Source: Cladochytrium replicatum
Lineage: Eukaryota; Chytridiomycota; Chytridiomycetes; Cladochytriales; Cladochytriaceae
Length of the DNA: 59,755 nucleotides
Assembly: GCA_025526935.1 (NCBI GenBank)
Contig: JAHLKD010000152.1
Coordinates: 1 to 59,755 of the forward strand
Direction: 5' to 3'
Shown: positions 48,170 to 59,310 of the stretch, one piece after another
Numbering within the stretch: the first letter of the stretch is position 1
Layout of the letters: each line of letters starts with the position of its first letter
The notes under the pieces: model-generated
The model's database searches: none
Seen by the model: only the letters and a program-made list of their open reading frames with translations
Told to the model about the DNA's origin: nothing
Translations under genes and position numbers: made by a program

Positions 48170-49100
48170 AAGCTCTTTGTGATCTTCTACTATGGTGTCT
48201 TAGGAATTCTTTTCTAAAGTTTAACCAGGATTTCTATCAACAAATATCAGGAACTTCAATCTTATGCCCCTCCCAAAGCAAATCTCTATATTGACTGGTT
48301 TGAAATATATGAACCTAAGAAACCTTATCGACACATGAGATATCTGGACACAAAATATATGGACCTAAGAAAGCTTATTGATACATTAGATATCTGGATG
48401 ACACGTTTGTGATTAGCCATAAAGATGATCTATTTCAGACAAAGGATTACTTTAAATGGGAAGAACACTCCCTTTTTTGGAATTTGCTATCTCCCTATCT
48501 AATACAGAAACAAGATTGGATCTGAATGGGACCCTTATGAAAAACCCATAAATAATCACATGTACCCTAGTCTCAAGAGTAACTACCCTCTCAGTTACAA
48601 AACATCTTGGAGTAAAGGCTAAACTATGAGACTATTGTGAAAAAGTTCAACTCCAACCTAATAATAGAGCCTTGAAAAATTAGATCTGATCTCCAATCCA
48701 GGGATTTTTCATACCTAATAGCTTTCCAATGTACCATGAGATGGAAAGGTAGAATATTTTACATGTTGAAAAGTCCCCTTCCCGAAAGGAACATGGGATC
48801 TTCCATTTTCATTGATGGTGCTGCAGTTATCTAATATAGATAACGTGGTTTTAGTTGTCATTAAAGGACATTCCATTTGTGATAAATGTAGTAAATGTAC
48901 TACGTCTTAACTCATTCTACATGAGAATTAAGCCAATTTATTCTGAAAAGTATTTTCTATCCAGAAAATAACTGGAAGACATCTACTTAAATTTCATATA
49001 GATCCCCCATTGCAGTTCCTGATATTTGTTGATAGAAATCCTGGTTAAATTTTAGAAAAGAGTTCGTAAGAAACCATAGTAGAAGATCACAAAGAGCTTT
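48170..49100. mobile_element. Fold-back element with ~90-bp terminal inverted repeats
   Basis: The left arm, 48170-48260, and the right arm, about 49012-49100, are inverted copies differing at about five or six positions; 33 consecutive bases (around AACCAGGATTTCTATCAACA) are identical. The 750-bp interior is AT-rich and codes for no intact protein. It has a diverged tandem pair at about 48302-48347 and 48352-48399 sharing AAATATATG-ACCTAAGAAA and GAGATATCTGGA-like ends. The layout fits a non-autonomous (MITE-like or fold-back) DNA transposon. No clear target-site duplication was found and no autonomous partner is in the window. Confidence 0.65.
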
Positions 49101-49434
49101 AGCTCTGTCATTCTTACATCCTAAATATATAAGAACTTCAAAGACTTTGCAACTCCATCCTCCAAAGGTAAAATGGGGAAAAGAGATTCTATATCCATAT
49201 TTTCCAAAAACATTGAAACTTCAAGAAAAGGATATGAGCATATATATGGAACTAATTCACAGCATAGTCGCATTGACACCAACCATTACTATTTATTGGA
49301 AATAAAGTGTCGAATTTCGGGTCTCCTTGTCACGTGCTATCGCCAACCGTGATTCGCTTGCCGAGTTCAACGACTCTTCCCAAAAATCACCTCTGGAACG
49401 GCTGCTTTCGCTCTGATACAACAGAAAAATCATC
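49101..49434. other. Intergenic region upstream of G-gamma
   Basis: AT-rich sequence without a gene changes at about 49310 to more balanced composition, which presumably is the promoter and 5' UTR of the G-gamma gene. Confidence 0.4.
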
Positions 49435-49759
49435 ATGTCGGAGCTAAAGCTGCAGAAGTTGATCCAGCTGAACGAGCGCCTACGTCAGGAGGAGGAGCTT
49501 CCCCGGATCAAGGTTTCAGAAGCGAGCAAGGCGTAAGTTCAGCAAACGTCGAATTGCTTCGATATCATTGACCTCAGAATTGCTCTTCGTGTACTATTTT
49601 TCTTTGTCCTGGATCTTGCTCACCGTGCTCTCTTGGTATGACAGTTTGGTGACATACGTGACTTCGACCCCCGACCCTCTCACGCAACCTAACCGCCCGG
49701 AGTTTGCAGACAATCCATTCACGAAGAAGGCCAAGTCCGGTGGTTGTACAATTCTCTGA
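49435..49759 (+). CDS. Heterotrimeric G-protein gamma subunit
   Basis: Exons 49435-49532 and 49645-49759 give a 70-aa protein, the right size for G-gamma. The first exon forms a coiled coil (MSELKLQKLIQLNERLRQEE) that would pair with G-beta. The second has the conserved core LVTYVTSTPDPLTQPNRP, NPF and a C-terminal CaaX box CTIL. The final Leu predicts geranylgeranylation and membrane anchoring. In fungi G-gamma works with G-beta downstream of receptors such as the GPCR at 24446. The 112-nt intron is long enough that a further small exon is possible, but the direct junction is in frame. Confidence 0.85.
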
Positions 49760-50027
49760 GCAACACGACACCCGGCGAAAGAAACAATTCCAACTGTTGC
49801 CGCTTTGACGCTGGCGCTGGAATGTGACCTTCCTATTTCGGTGTTATGCAATCCGCTCAATAATTCTCTATCTATTTTATCATTATTATTCAGTGTGTTG
49901 ATCAAATCTCTATTGTTTACATTTCTCGCCGTTTGATAATGAGATTCTTACATAAAACTTCCCAATTTGGAGCGAGTTCTCCGCCGACGGGCGGCACTTG
50001 GACTTATTTCATCACTCGCCAAAAAGA

Positions 50028-50617
50028 ATGGCGCGTCAACTGGAACTTAATGGCGTTCCGAATCACGGGTGCGGGTTGCTGATCACTGATCCCGCTGTGT
50101 CCCTCTTCGCCTACGTGTAAGTGATCTGTATGAGAAACGGGGTATTCGATATTCATGCATGATCCAACGCCTTCAGTTTCTGTGTCTCGGGCTGAACGTC
50201 GTTCTACTCCTCGTGAGATTCAGCCATGCGTATCCCTTTCGCTTGATTGATCGCTGTAGTTCTTGGGAATTCAAGTGGCCCTTGCCACCGCCGGATTACA
50301 TGCTCTCACGTTGTTCATCGGAAGATGAGTAGGAGCAGTAAATCTGATTGAAAGAAATTACAGGAATTAACCATGTCTCTTTCAAATACAGACAGTGGTA
50401 TCGAACTGCGAGCAGTCGAAATGTCACTCTGGCACTATCGTTTGTGGCAGTAACGACAGTATTTCGTACCTCTAAGTTCATTTCCATCCATAATCTTCTG
50501 TCTCTCAAGCTCATCTCAGCATCGATCATTTATTCTGTCGGGTTTGAAAGTGCAATGATGCACTCCTGTTACCCACAGTATGGTGGCTGCAAGCAAGGTT
50601 CTTGGGATGTCTTGTAA
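50028..50617 (+). CDS. Possible small multi-pass membrane protein, exon structure uncertain
   Basis: A first exon MARQLELNGVPNHGCGLLIT (50028-50114) can splice to FLCLGLNVVLLL and FLGIQVALATAGLHALTLFI (between about 50175 and 50330), with plausible donors GTGTAA and GTGAGA. A later open stretch (about 50390-50617) encodes NVTLALSFVAVTTVF and LLSLKLISASIIYSVGFES. Together these would make a protein of about four membrane helices. The junction after the second helix is unsolved: a stop is met at about 50326 without a clear donor. I recognise no family. The coding potential is suggestive, not proven. Confidence 0.35.
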
Positions 50618-50830
50618 TTCGTGCTTTACAGGTTTATGAAGACTTGGAGTGGTTCCGGAGCGCCGCGCACTAGTTGCTAGTTGTTTTAGCTAGTCCACAA
50701 TATTCAAAAGAGCACTGGGCTGAATAAAGGCAACTTGAAAACGGCGATTCAAAAACATCTTGTTTATTCCACCAAGAGAGCATATCCTTGAGCATACATC
50801 ATCCGATCATCATCGTCAAGTATCATGTTT

Positions 50831-53800
50831 TCAGCGCTCAATCGAGATATCAAGCATTCGAAGCCTACGGAGTAGCATCTTGAGAAATTGAAGCCCAGAG
50901 CCATCCGATCCAACCATTTGCGGTTGCTACAAAGGGAACCGTCAAACATGGAAACGAAATGATTGCCCGACACTTACGAACTCCAACGTCGCAACACGCC
51001 CAAGAGTTGGGTTCAAGGCAGCAAGGACATCCATGTGCAATGTCTGCAGATGCTCTGAGCTGGAGTTCCATCCTTGCGTTTCCACAAATCCTTCTGCCGT
51101 GCCGAACTTAGAAAACACCTCGAGGTGTCGCCTTATGAGAAGGTGGACATGCTCAAGAATGACTGGGCGAAACGAGTGAGACTCTCGTCAAACAAAACCA
51201 AACGGGTTGTGAACCTTGGAAAAGCCTGACAGTGCTCCTTTCAAAGAATCGGTGGACAACCGCAACAACTCCTTTGCAGCACATTGCTGGCGCTGGAAAG
51301 TCGACAAATCTTCCGTAGGTATGTCCAGTGTCGATACAATCTGTTGTAGAATTCAGAGTTGGCAAGCCCCGACGAGAGCTCTCCAGACAGACCTCATTTA
51401 TGTCTTCAATTGGCAGTTTGTTTACATCGGAGTATCGGCCAGTAAATGTTGCATGTTGATCGATGGCCATAACCAGTTCGTTCCCAATTGCTTTGGCATA
51501 CGCAGCCATAGAGTGTAGCGTGGGCAACGATGATGCTAAGGCCATTGCAGCTAAGTAAAGAAAATAGGACAGTATCGGGACATGGACTTACCTGATGAAG
51601 TTTCCTTGGTCGAATCAAAGAAGAAGATAATCGGCGGCTTGGACGCTAATAAAGGAAATCGTCAATTAGTCCATTTGGTCACAACAACTCAAAGGTTTAT
51701 TGGCTGACCATCAGTAATTCCGCGACAATACACCAAAGCATGCTTGCAGATATCTTGTGCGATACCAAGAGCTTCTTGTTTAAACAGAGTTTTACCATCT
51801 GCAGAAGAATCTTGCAAAGCTTCATTAGACGCGCTATTCAGAACAAAGAGATTTTCAATCACTTACATAGTCCAATCGATGAGTCCTCCTGAGCTTCTTC
51901 GTCGGTGACGGGAACCACTTTCCCAATCCACTTATGGGGCCGAGTAATTTGAGAGTAAATTAAGCATCAAACGATGTATGGCGAATTGTCCAGGCCGGGT
52001 AACTTGACAACCAGGGAACAATGAGCTCTGTGCGGATAATCGAGAGGTTCCCAGCACTTACAACATTCTCCATCAATTCGCGATTGCTCGAGGCTAGATA
52101 TGAGATCAATACCGCCACAAGATTGAGCACTCGCAAGTTGGTCAGCGTTGTTGTCTGTTCGCGATCCTTCAAAATTTTAACAAATGTGTCTTTGCAAAGA
52201 ACTTCAGGAACATGTCGCAAGGTTAAAGGTGAACAACATACCTCAACGAGAACGACAGCATTTGTGCGAGCGAGCTGCGCACAGACAGCTATGAGAAGCT
52301 GCAAGGTTGGCACTAAAAGACTCTGATCCATTCTTACCGCCATCCCCTAACTAACCCTAACTAATCCATCGAGAAATATCAAAGTCTGCAGCACAAATAA
52401 ATAATGCGAACAGCAATTGTACTCAAAAATGTCCTTACCAGTCATGCTAACATTATCCGAATCTGGCTTCTGGTCGACAAACTGACAATCCGTTAGCACC
52501 TCGATCAATTTGCTCTCCACAAGCTTTTCAGCCCCATCCCGGCTCTGAGCGATAGGGTTAGTTCTCCTCCAAACTAGCCCCACCACTCGGTTTACTCGTC
52601 CTGCCGCAAATTGCTCTCCTCCGCTAATTCCGAGTGGAAAGCTCCGCAACTTAGCTCCCTTCTTTCGTTTCGTTGGTCTCTTACCCTCCACGATGAGAGC
52701 CGCCGTCGAGAGTCGGTGTCTAGAGAACCAGAACAAACGCTGATGGATGATAGCGAGAGAGCCGCGGAATCCGCGATTCTCCAGGGAAGATGTATGGATT
52801 TCATGCAGACGAATCTTGTTGGTTTTTTGATCGCTCATCGTGCCCTCGGGGACCCGGCCACCATATCACCCGCATGGTCTGTTTGGGTCTATCGAGCTTC
52901 CCCGTTGGAAGTCACTCAGATTTTTTGATGAGAGCATGGCTGAATCAACTGCTTCGATCTCACAATCCCTCCCCGTCAGTAGAGCGGGACAACAGTCGTC
53001 AATCCGATCCGGAACAGGTCGATCGGTACCGTATCGTGGGTCTTGTACTGGCGGCAGAACGAGCCTGGGGTCCATGTGCGTCGTCTGACAATGCAACGCG
53101 ATCCCTGGTTGAAGCCAGGGTAGCTAAAAGCAAGTCAAAGAGAGGTGATTGTTGATTTGTGCCCGATGGTTGGACTATTGAAGTTCATCCATTTGAAAAC
53201 GGAATTCCAAGAGAGGAAGGACGAATCGGAGCCGAGCTACCTCCTCCCGATCCAGGACTGGGCAAAACAGGACCGGGCAAAACAGGACCGGTAGCGGGAA
53301 GCAAGTCAGCTAGATGTTGGTTGAAAAGGTTCCTCGATACTTCCGGGCGAGCACGGTTGGAGCCCTGAAGCAGTGAAACTAGGCAATCAAGACGCTTCGA
53401 ACGTTCCAGATGGTAAACAATGACCGCGGTCGAGACTGGATCCTTGTCCCATCTGGACTGCAACGCGAGAGCTTCATTGAGAATGTGCACTGCCTTCGTT
53501 TCGTTGATATCCAAGAAGTCTGAAATGAATATTGCTTTGTTGCGAAAATCAGCGTTTTCCTGAGCGCGGACTCCTTGAATATTGATGTAGGCTGCAAGAA
53601 ATGTTGTTAGAAACATAAGGAAAGATGGCCCCTCACTTGCTCGAGTTCGGGATGCTGGATCTGGCTTGAGGGTCCTTAGGCAGATCAGCGAGGGGCGAAA
53701 GCAGAGACGAGCGTTCTCTGAGTAGCTTCGAGTGCAGCGAGGCCAGAAGACCAGGCGACCCGTCCGAGTAGCAGCAAGGATCAAATCACGTAGCGTCTCC

Positions 53801-53900
53801 GCGTTTGAGTGCGCCAGTGCGATCGCCGCCGTGCAGGCTGCACTTTCCTTTCCCGATGGTGATTGCGGTGCCCTCCCTGCCCTCTGTGCCCGCAACGATC
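50831..53900 (-). CDS. Nup205/Nup192-like nucleoporin, apparently missing its central part
   Basis: Minus-strand exons resemble both ends of the inner-ring scaffold nucleoporin Nup205/Nup192. N-terminal part (about 53735-53290): SSKAYINIQG, then NKAIFISDFLDINETKAVHI and YHLERSKRLDCLVSLLQGSN. C-terminal part: VESKLIEVLTDCQFVDQKPD (about 52530-52440), QSLLVPTLQLLIAVCAQLA, LTNLRVLNLVAVLISYLASS, HKWIGKVVPVTDEEAQED, IAQDICKHALVYCRG, RYSDVNKLPIEDINE then IVSTLDIPTEDLSTFQRQ, VHLLIRRHLEVF, and the last exon ending LQFLKMLLRRLRMLDISIER (stop at 50831-50833). Nup205/Nup192 proteins have about 1700-2000 residues; at most about 900 fit here, so some 1000 central residues seem absent. The 5' end and several junctions are unresolved. 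It could be an internally deleted copy, a reduced nucleoporin or an assembly collapse. Family identity rests on remembered sequence patterns. Confidence 0.5.
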
Positions 53901-54010
53901 CCTCCAACCCCCCCGACCATAGTGACCCCAGAGTCACCATCGACATCGACAGGGCGAAAACGCGTTTCCTGTGGCTGTACGGGGATTGTTCGAACACTCC
54001 AACACAACGG

Positions 54011-56334
54011 ATGAGCGCCAGGTGAGCGAAGGGGGGAACCACTGGGCAGGCATCGCTGGGGGTAATGCTGACAGTCTATCTTGGCTCGTGCAGCTTCATC
54101 GACCCGCTGTCGGCTCTGTACTCCGAAGAGCCGGCGTCATCGTCCTCGTCGTCTGCTCAGGTCTCCTCTCCATCGCACCACCCTGCTACTTCAAAATGGG
54201 CCGAGGATGCTCCTGCGTCCTCGTCTCAGCTCTTGTCGTCTTCCTCTAATCCTGCATCGCCCGACTCTCCGGCCGTTTCAGGCCTGGGAGTGTTATCAGA
54301 TCCCTTGGCCACTTCACACTTTGAGAGCCAGGCCCTCAATGACAGCGTGTACGATTTTTCTGGGACTGTCCTTGCCGACCACCAAGACGAACCTGCCCCG
54401 CCCGCGTCATATACAGAGGCCGGTGGTCTGTACTACAATGCAGGAGGCTCGAACAGGTCCCTCCACCAGGAAAGCGATCAGGGAAAGGGAAAGGTAGCTG
54501 CTTTTAGATTGATTGCAATCTTTCTGGAATTTTAATGAATAGAGTGCGTTTACAGGCCCCTATGTACACGTCGTACCTCGACCGAGCCTTGAGTTCACTG
54601 CGGCGTGAAGAATTCTTCCCCCCCGTATCCACGGTTCCAGGTGTCCCAACTCCCCGTCCGGTTGTACAGATTGTTGAGGTGGGATCAAAAATGTATGGAG
54701 ATGTTCCCTTTTCTGAATTCCTCCTCTCAAAAGGCCCAGAAAGTGTCGGAGATGGGTGGATCGGGACATATCACATATGTCATCCAGACCGAAATTGAAT
54801 CCCATCGCATTCATCACGAAACAAAGCACCGCTACTCCGAATTCGAGGCACTCCAGAAAGCTCTCGTGCGGATCTACCCACACGTCGTCGTGCCTTCCAT
54901 CCCTGAGAAACATGCACTGGCGGACTATGCCTCGAAGCAGGGAAAAGCGAAAGAGGATCCGCTTATGATTGAAAAACGCAAGCGTATGCTTCAGACCTTC
55001 CTCAACAGGATTGCAGCCCACCCCATTCTTGGACGGGATGAAGCTTTCCACAAATTCTTGGAACCAGGGACGGCATGGCATGAGGCGCTCAATACTGCTG
55101 TTCACGCAGCGATTCTTCGTCACGGAAACAAGCAGAAGAATGCTATTCAGAAACTCACGGAGAATCGATCTCTCCGTAATCCGGGTATGGCACACAAACT
55201 GAATGACATACCCTTCTCGGTGATTTTTGCTTCTGTTATTTACTCGCTGTGTGTCTTTATAACCTCAGATTTACACTTCGTGGCGGCCGAAGAGTACACG
55301 ATTAAGTTTTCCAACCACATCCTCCACACCCATAGAACGCACAAAAAGCTCTCAAAGCTTCTCCACGACCTTTCCACTACCCATCTCGAACTTGGGGCAA
55401 CGTACAACGCTTGGTCGCTCCAGGATAAGGAGCTTTCACATGGAATAGAGCATCTTGGTGCCGCTTTTGATGCAACTGGAACTCATCTCGGGAAACTTTC
55501 CAACGCGCTCGAAGAAAGAATGACAGAGCCATTGCAAGAATATACTGCGCTCTCAAAGACGATCGAGGCCAGGCTTGCAGCGAGGCACGAGAAGCATGTA
55601 GAGTTTGAGACCCTCACCGAGACACTACACAGCAAACAGGTGAAGATCGGGCAGCTTTAGAAAGCTTTTCGCTCAGACCTGATTATTGGTTTAAGGTTAA
55701 CCTCAGGCGACTCGAACAGTCCGAGGCTGAAGCACAGAGACTCGCTGCTGCGTTGAACGCAGAGGGTACACCGGGACATCGCCAGTACATCCCGCCTCCG
55801 TCACTTTCGAACGGCCTTCCGGATGAGCCTGTGAGTCCTACGGAAGCTGCGCGGGCGTTCGGGCACAGTGGAACAACGCCACCACCTCCATCTTCCATGT
55901 CCTCAAGTACGTACTCCAGCCAGCGTCCCCAGGGCCTCTTCGCGACCCTGAACTCTTTAATCGATAACGATCCCGAAACTACACGTCGGGTTTCAATTTC
56001 GAGGAACAAGGACAGGATTACCACCCTCTTAGAACAGCGAACCAGTACCCTTCGCGATTTGAATGCGCTGAACGTGGAGTTGCAGGAGGATTTGGATAGG
56101 TTTCAACGGGAGAAGATTCGTGATTTGAGAAATTTATTGGTGGGATATGCAGTATCCTGGAGGGATTTCCATCGCAGGGAGTCAATTATGTGGAGGGATA
56201 CTGGGACGGAAGTAGAACGGGTTAAGGTTGAAGATACCAACCGGTTTGCCGCGCAGGTGTTTAGCAGGACAGAAGACAGGGGAGAGGATGGTGCTTTAAA
56301 TTGGAGGCAGATGAAGGCACCCACTTTTTCGTAG
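54011..56334 (+). CDS. PX-BAR sorting nexin, Atg20/Snx41 family
   Basis: Proposed exons: 54011-54021 (an 11-nt start exon), 54094-54493, 54556-54678, 54734 to about 55183, about 55267-55638, 55696-56334. After a Ser/Pro-rich N-terminus comes a PX domain: VQIVEAQKVSEMGGSGHITY, HRYSEFEALQKALVRIYPHV, VPSIPEKHALADYA and KRKRMLQTFLNRIAAHPILG, then DEAFHKFLEP. The PX domain would bind PI3P on endosomes. The BAR region starts LHFVAAEEYTIKFSNHILHT and continues to the end. Motifs match Atg20/Snx41, which with Snx4 sorts cargo from endosomes and supports selective autophagy. The last part may be spliced differently: an in-frame exon at about 56413-56550 could replace the end after RFAAQ. The short first exon is the least certain. 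Confidence 0.82.
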
Positions 56335-57541
56335 TTTCACGTATCCATAAGCCCAGAGACTCAAAGTATCATTTTTTAGTATTTTCTGGAGCATTGGTGT
56401 TAATAATAAAAGGAATTCTTCACTCTCCTGAACGAAAAACTAACCGAGGAGCGAGAGCGTACTGAAGGGCTGCGGTCGCAGTCTGTTGAATCCTCGCAGC
56501 TGCAACCACAGTCCACTGAAGGCAGAGATACAACGATTTTTTCAGATTGAGGTTTTGTTTCACTAACCCAAGCATAATCCTTAAAGCGATATACAGCGTA
56601 CCGTTTGAACATATGACGAACTCATCTGTGGTGTGTTAAAACCATCTGAGATGTGAAACAAAATCATTTGTGGTGATTAAATCTTGGTGGTGCCGATCGA
56701 ATCTTTGGCCACCGCAATTAACTGCAACTAACGACTGGCTCAATGCTTTTTATTTTAGCACATTTTGTTTACTACAAAAATATCTTTGTACCACGTAAGT
56801 ATGTTCTAGTGTGTGAGTCTCAGGATTGACTACAATCACGTTTGAACAGAGTAAACCCTACTCCGACTTCCAAAAGAGTTATTACTGGCCAGATATGATT
56901 CAAGTCATCTATTGTTATGTTCGTCACTGTAAAGCATGCCAACATGACAAGAATGCTCATCATCGTCCATACAGTTACTGAAATGTTTACCTGTCCTTCA
57001 TGACTATTTGTAGAATAGTGCGGTGAATAGGCGATTATGATGAGTTGTTGGAGCTGAGGGATGTGCAGAGTACATAGTGTTGTGATGTGTTTTTGCTTAA
57101 ACGAGAAAGCTATTGTCAACAGTAAAACAATGGAATGATGATTTTTGCAGTGTCAACATTAGCAGCAGTACTTTTTAAAGCTTTGGGAACTGTTTTGCAA
57201 AGTGTCATTTTCAAAGCTTCAGAACGTTAAGTGACAAAAGTTGAGTCAATTGCCAAATTGCTAATAGTTTTGAACACCAACTGAAGTATCCTTCACTTTG
57301 CCTGATAAAACATCGGCAATTGTATTCAATTTTCCATACGTCATGATTCCTGTGCCTCGAACAGTGGTTAATTCTCTTTCACCATTCCATATATGTTGAG
57401 TCTTCATCAAATACCTTGTTGATTCCCTGTATCTCTGCCTGTGTGAGCATGGAATGTCAGGGCATGACGCAGTATTGTGGGTCGGAGTACAGGTCTGTAT
57501 ATACCAAGTTAGAAGATGAGCCAGCTAGCAGGGCATATGCA
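56335..57541. other. 1.2-kb region without a firm gene
   Basis: A plus-strand open stretch at about 56413-56550 (EFFTLLNEKLTEERERTEGL..., ending TTIFSD and a stop) follows a good AG and may be an alternative last exon of the sorting nexin. Beyond it the sequence is AT-rich with no recognised gene. Confidence 0.4.
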
Positions 57542-57990
57542 AACAGTTATTCCAAGCCGGAATGTTAATAACATTCGGACGGACCGTCCGACGCGAATTT
57601 ATTAAATGCGGACGGACCGTCCACCTCGAATTTATCAGCCACGGACGGACCGTCCAACGCGTTTTTATTAGCCACGGACGGACCGTCCAACGCGTTTTTA
57701 TTAGCCACGGACGGACCGTCCAACGCGTTTTTATTAGGCGCGGATGGACCGCCCAACCCATTTTTATTAACCATGGACGGACCTAACAGTTATTCCAAGC
57801 CGGAATGTTAATAACATTCGGACGGACCGTCCGAGGCGAATTTATTAAATGCGGACGGACCGTCCACCTCGAATTTATTAGCCACGGACGGACCGTCCAA
57901 CGTGTTTTTATTAGGCGCGGACGGACCGTCCAACCCATTTTTATTAACCATGGACGGACCTTCCAGATGCAATTTATTCAGCTTCAACTG
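57542..57990. repeat. 33-bp hairpin minisatellite in a 243-bp higher-order repeat
   Basis: Each 33-bp unit starts with the near-perfect palindrome GGACGGACCGTCC (arms GGACGG and CCGTCC around one A), followed by about 20 bp ending in TTTTTATTAGCCAC or a variant. Units start at 57577, 57610, 57643, 57676, 57709, 57742 and 57775 (cut), then 57820, 57853, 57886, 57919 and 57952. The lead-in AACAGTTATTCCAAGCCGGA, which introduces each block, occurs at 57542 and 57785, so the array is itself duplicated with a 243-bp offset. Because 33 is a multiple of three, several frames are open through it; these are not genes. Confidence 0.95.
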
Positions 57991-58737
57991 TAATTCATGC
58001 TACCTCAATCTCTCTTGTAGCTGGTTTTTTCACTAAGTCTTTTCATTTCATGGGCCCAGCGATGCTGTAGGGGCGAGACTCCTCTGATTTCGTGGGCTGG
58101 AGCATGCTGCTGGAGTAGAGAACTGATTCTTTGTATTTGATTGTCCAAAATCTCCACCAACCTTTCACCGCGATAACAAGCTTCTCAGCCACAACGGGAG
58201 ATATCCTTGTCAGGAAACCAGAGGCAAGGCCAGACCACAGGGTCTTCCTGCTATAGATAGTGGATCCCACCTCCCTCTCCGTGTCCATACCACAGCTTCT
58301 CGAGGGTATTTCCAAACAGCGAAGTCCAGAAAGTGGCATCCATGATCTGAGAAAGTTTCGGACAGCAGAGTAACATCTTCTTGAAGCTGAACAAGACCAC
58401 GGCAAATTCGAGCAAGCTCTGTAAACTTTTCCGTATTTTGTAGATATAGGAAGAGAAGGGACTTCATCGCGTATGCTGCATGACAATGGGTGGATGTGGC
58501 ACGAAGTAGGCAATCTTTTTCAAGTAAAGGCACAGAATTTCCCTCCTGTACGTTAAAAGACGGACCAATTTAGCCTGAACCGCGAACCAATTCAGACTCA
58601 GTCAACTCAGAGGGCGCAATGTCCGAGGAAGATGGATAGGGTCTGACATGGATTGCATCTGCACAGTGTAGAAGTTGATTTGGGTTCGGGTTCGGGTGAA
58701 TGTAGTGGAAACACGGCAGTTTCAATGTGGAGTAGCT
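57991..58737. other. Gene-free region with a possible coding relic
   Basis: On the minus strand, about 58530-58230, a frame reads VPLLEKDCLLRATSTHCHAA and then KFTELARICRGLVQLQED, which looks protein-like (helical). It runs into another frame and no family is recognised. It may be the remnant of a transposon or an exon of an unidentified gene. Confidence 0.25.
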
Positions 58738-58822
58738 GTTCTTCTGTCCTTGCTCTTGCACCCGTATGTGTTCCAACCCTGTTCTTCTGTCCTTGCTCTT
58801 GCACCCGTATGTGTTCCAACCC
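58738..58822. repeat. Exact 43-bp tandem duplication
   Basis: Two adjacent copies of a 43-bp unit begin GTTCTTCTGTCCTTGCTCTT, at 58738 and 58781, and are nearly identical. Their similarity points to a recent duplication. No gene was recognised. Confidence 0.9.
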
Positions 58823-58847
58823 GTCACTGAGCCATGTGGCTTGGCTT

Positions 58848-59040
58848 TTTTCGAGGTCCGTACCTCGCAAACTTCGGAGTCGGTTTCCGGCTCAACCGTA
58901 CCCGTCCGCCTCTGGCACTCCTTACAACACTAATAGAGGATGTGCACCGCTATTGGTGTGCCAAGTTTGGCAAGCTGAAACAGATGCACAACGATTCCAC
59001 TTTGAGGGTCACGTGCATTTGCGAGGTCCGTACCTCGACA
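58848..59040. repeat. Two copies of the palindrome CGAGGTCCGTACCTCG
   Basis: The same 16-mer, which can form a six-pair hairpin (CGAGGT/ACCTCG) with a four-base loop, occurs at about 58850 and 59023. The flanking sequences differ. Both lie within 250 bp of the tRNA-like sequence at 59086-59157. Confidence 0.7.
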
Positions 59041-59085
59041 ACCGCCACACGACTGATTGCAATCAATTACTAATCGCACTTAATC

Positions 59086-59157
59086 GCTCTATCAGGGGTT
59101 CGAACCTGCGTCCTTTTGCTTACAGCGCTGCGCCATAACCAATTGAGCTAATAGAGC
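59086..59157 (-). tRNA. tRNA-like sequence (degenerate tRNA or SINE head)
   Basis: On the minus strand 72 nt start GCTCTATTAGCTCAATTGG and end ATAGAGC, so the seven-base-pair acceptor stem is perfect. The A box (TTAGCTCAATTGG) and B box (GGTTCGAACCC) are present. The anticodon arm does not fold well: the loop CTGTAAG would give GTA (Tyr), but its stem does not pair, and the T-stem is also imperfect. It may be a decayed tRNA, a tRNA with an intron I could not place, or the head of a tRNA-derived SINE. Confidence 0.45.
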
Positions 59158-59310
59158 TGATCAAAATTTTTAGGTTTTTTGCTTCTATTTCGGCATATAA
59201 GTCGCACACTCCATCGCCATCTTGTGAGGCCATTTGGTTTTGTGTTTTGTTATGCATTGTATGTTCAAAATAAATATTGTTAACAAAAAAATTGGCCCTA
59301 ATTGCCATTG

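Noticed and set aside
57562-57993. Repetitive proteins encoded by the minisatellite
   Set aside because: The frames are open only because the unit is 33 bp (a multiple of three); frames on both strands are open alike, and there is no start, splice or composition evidence for a gene.
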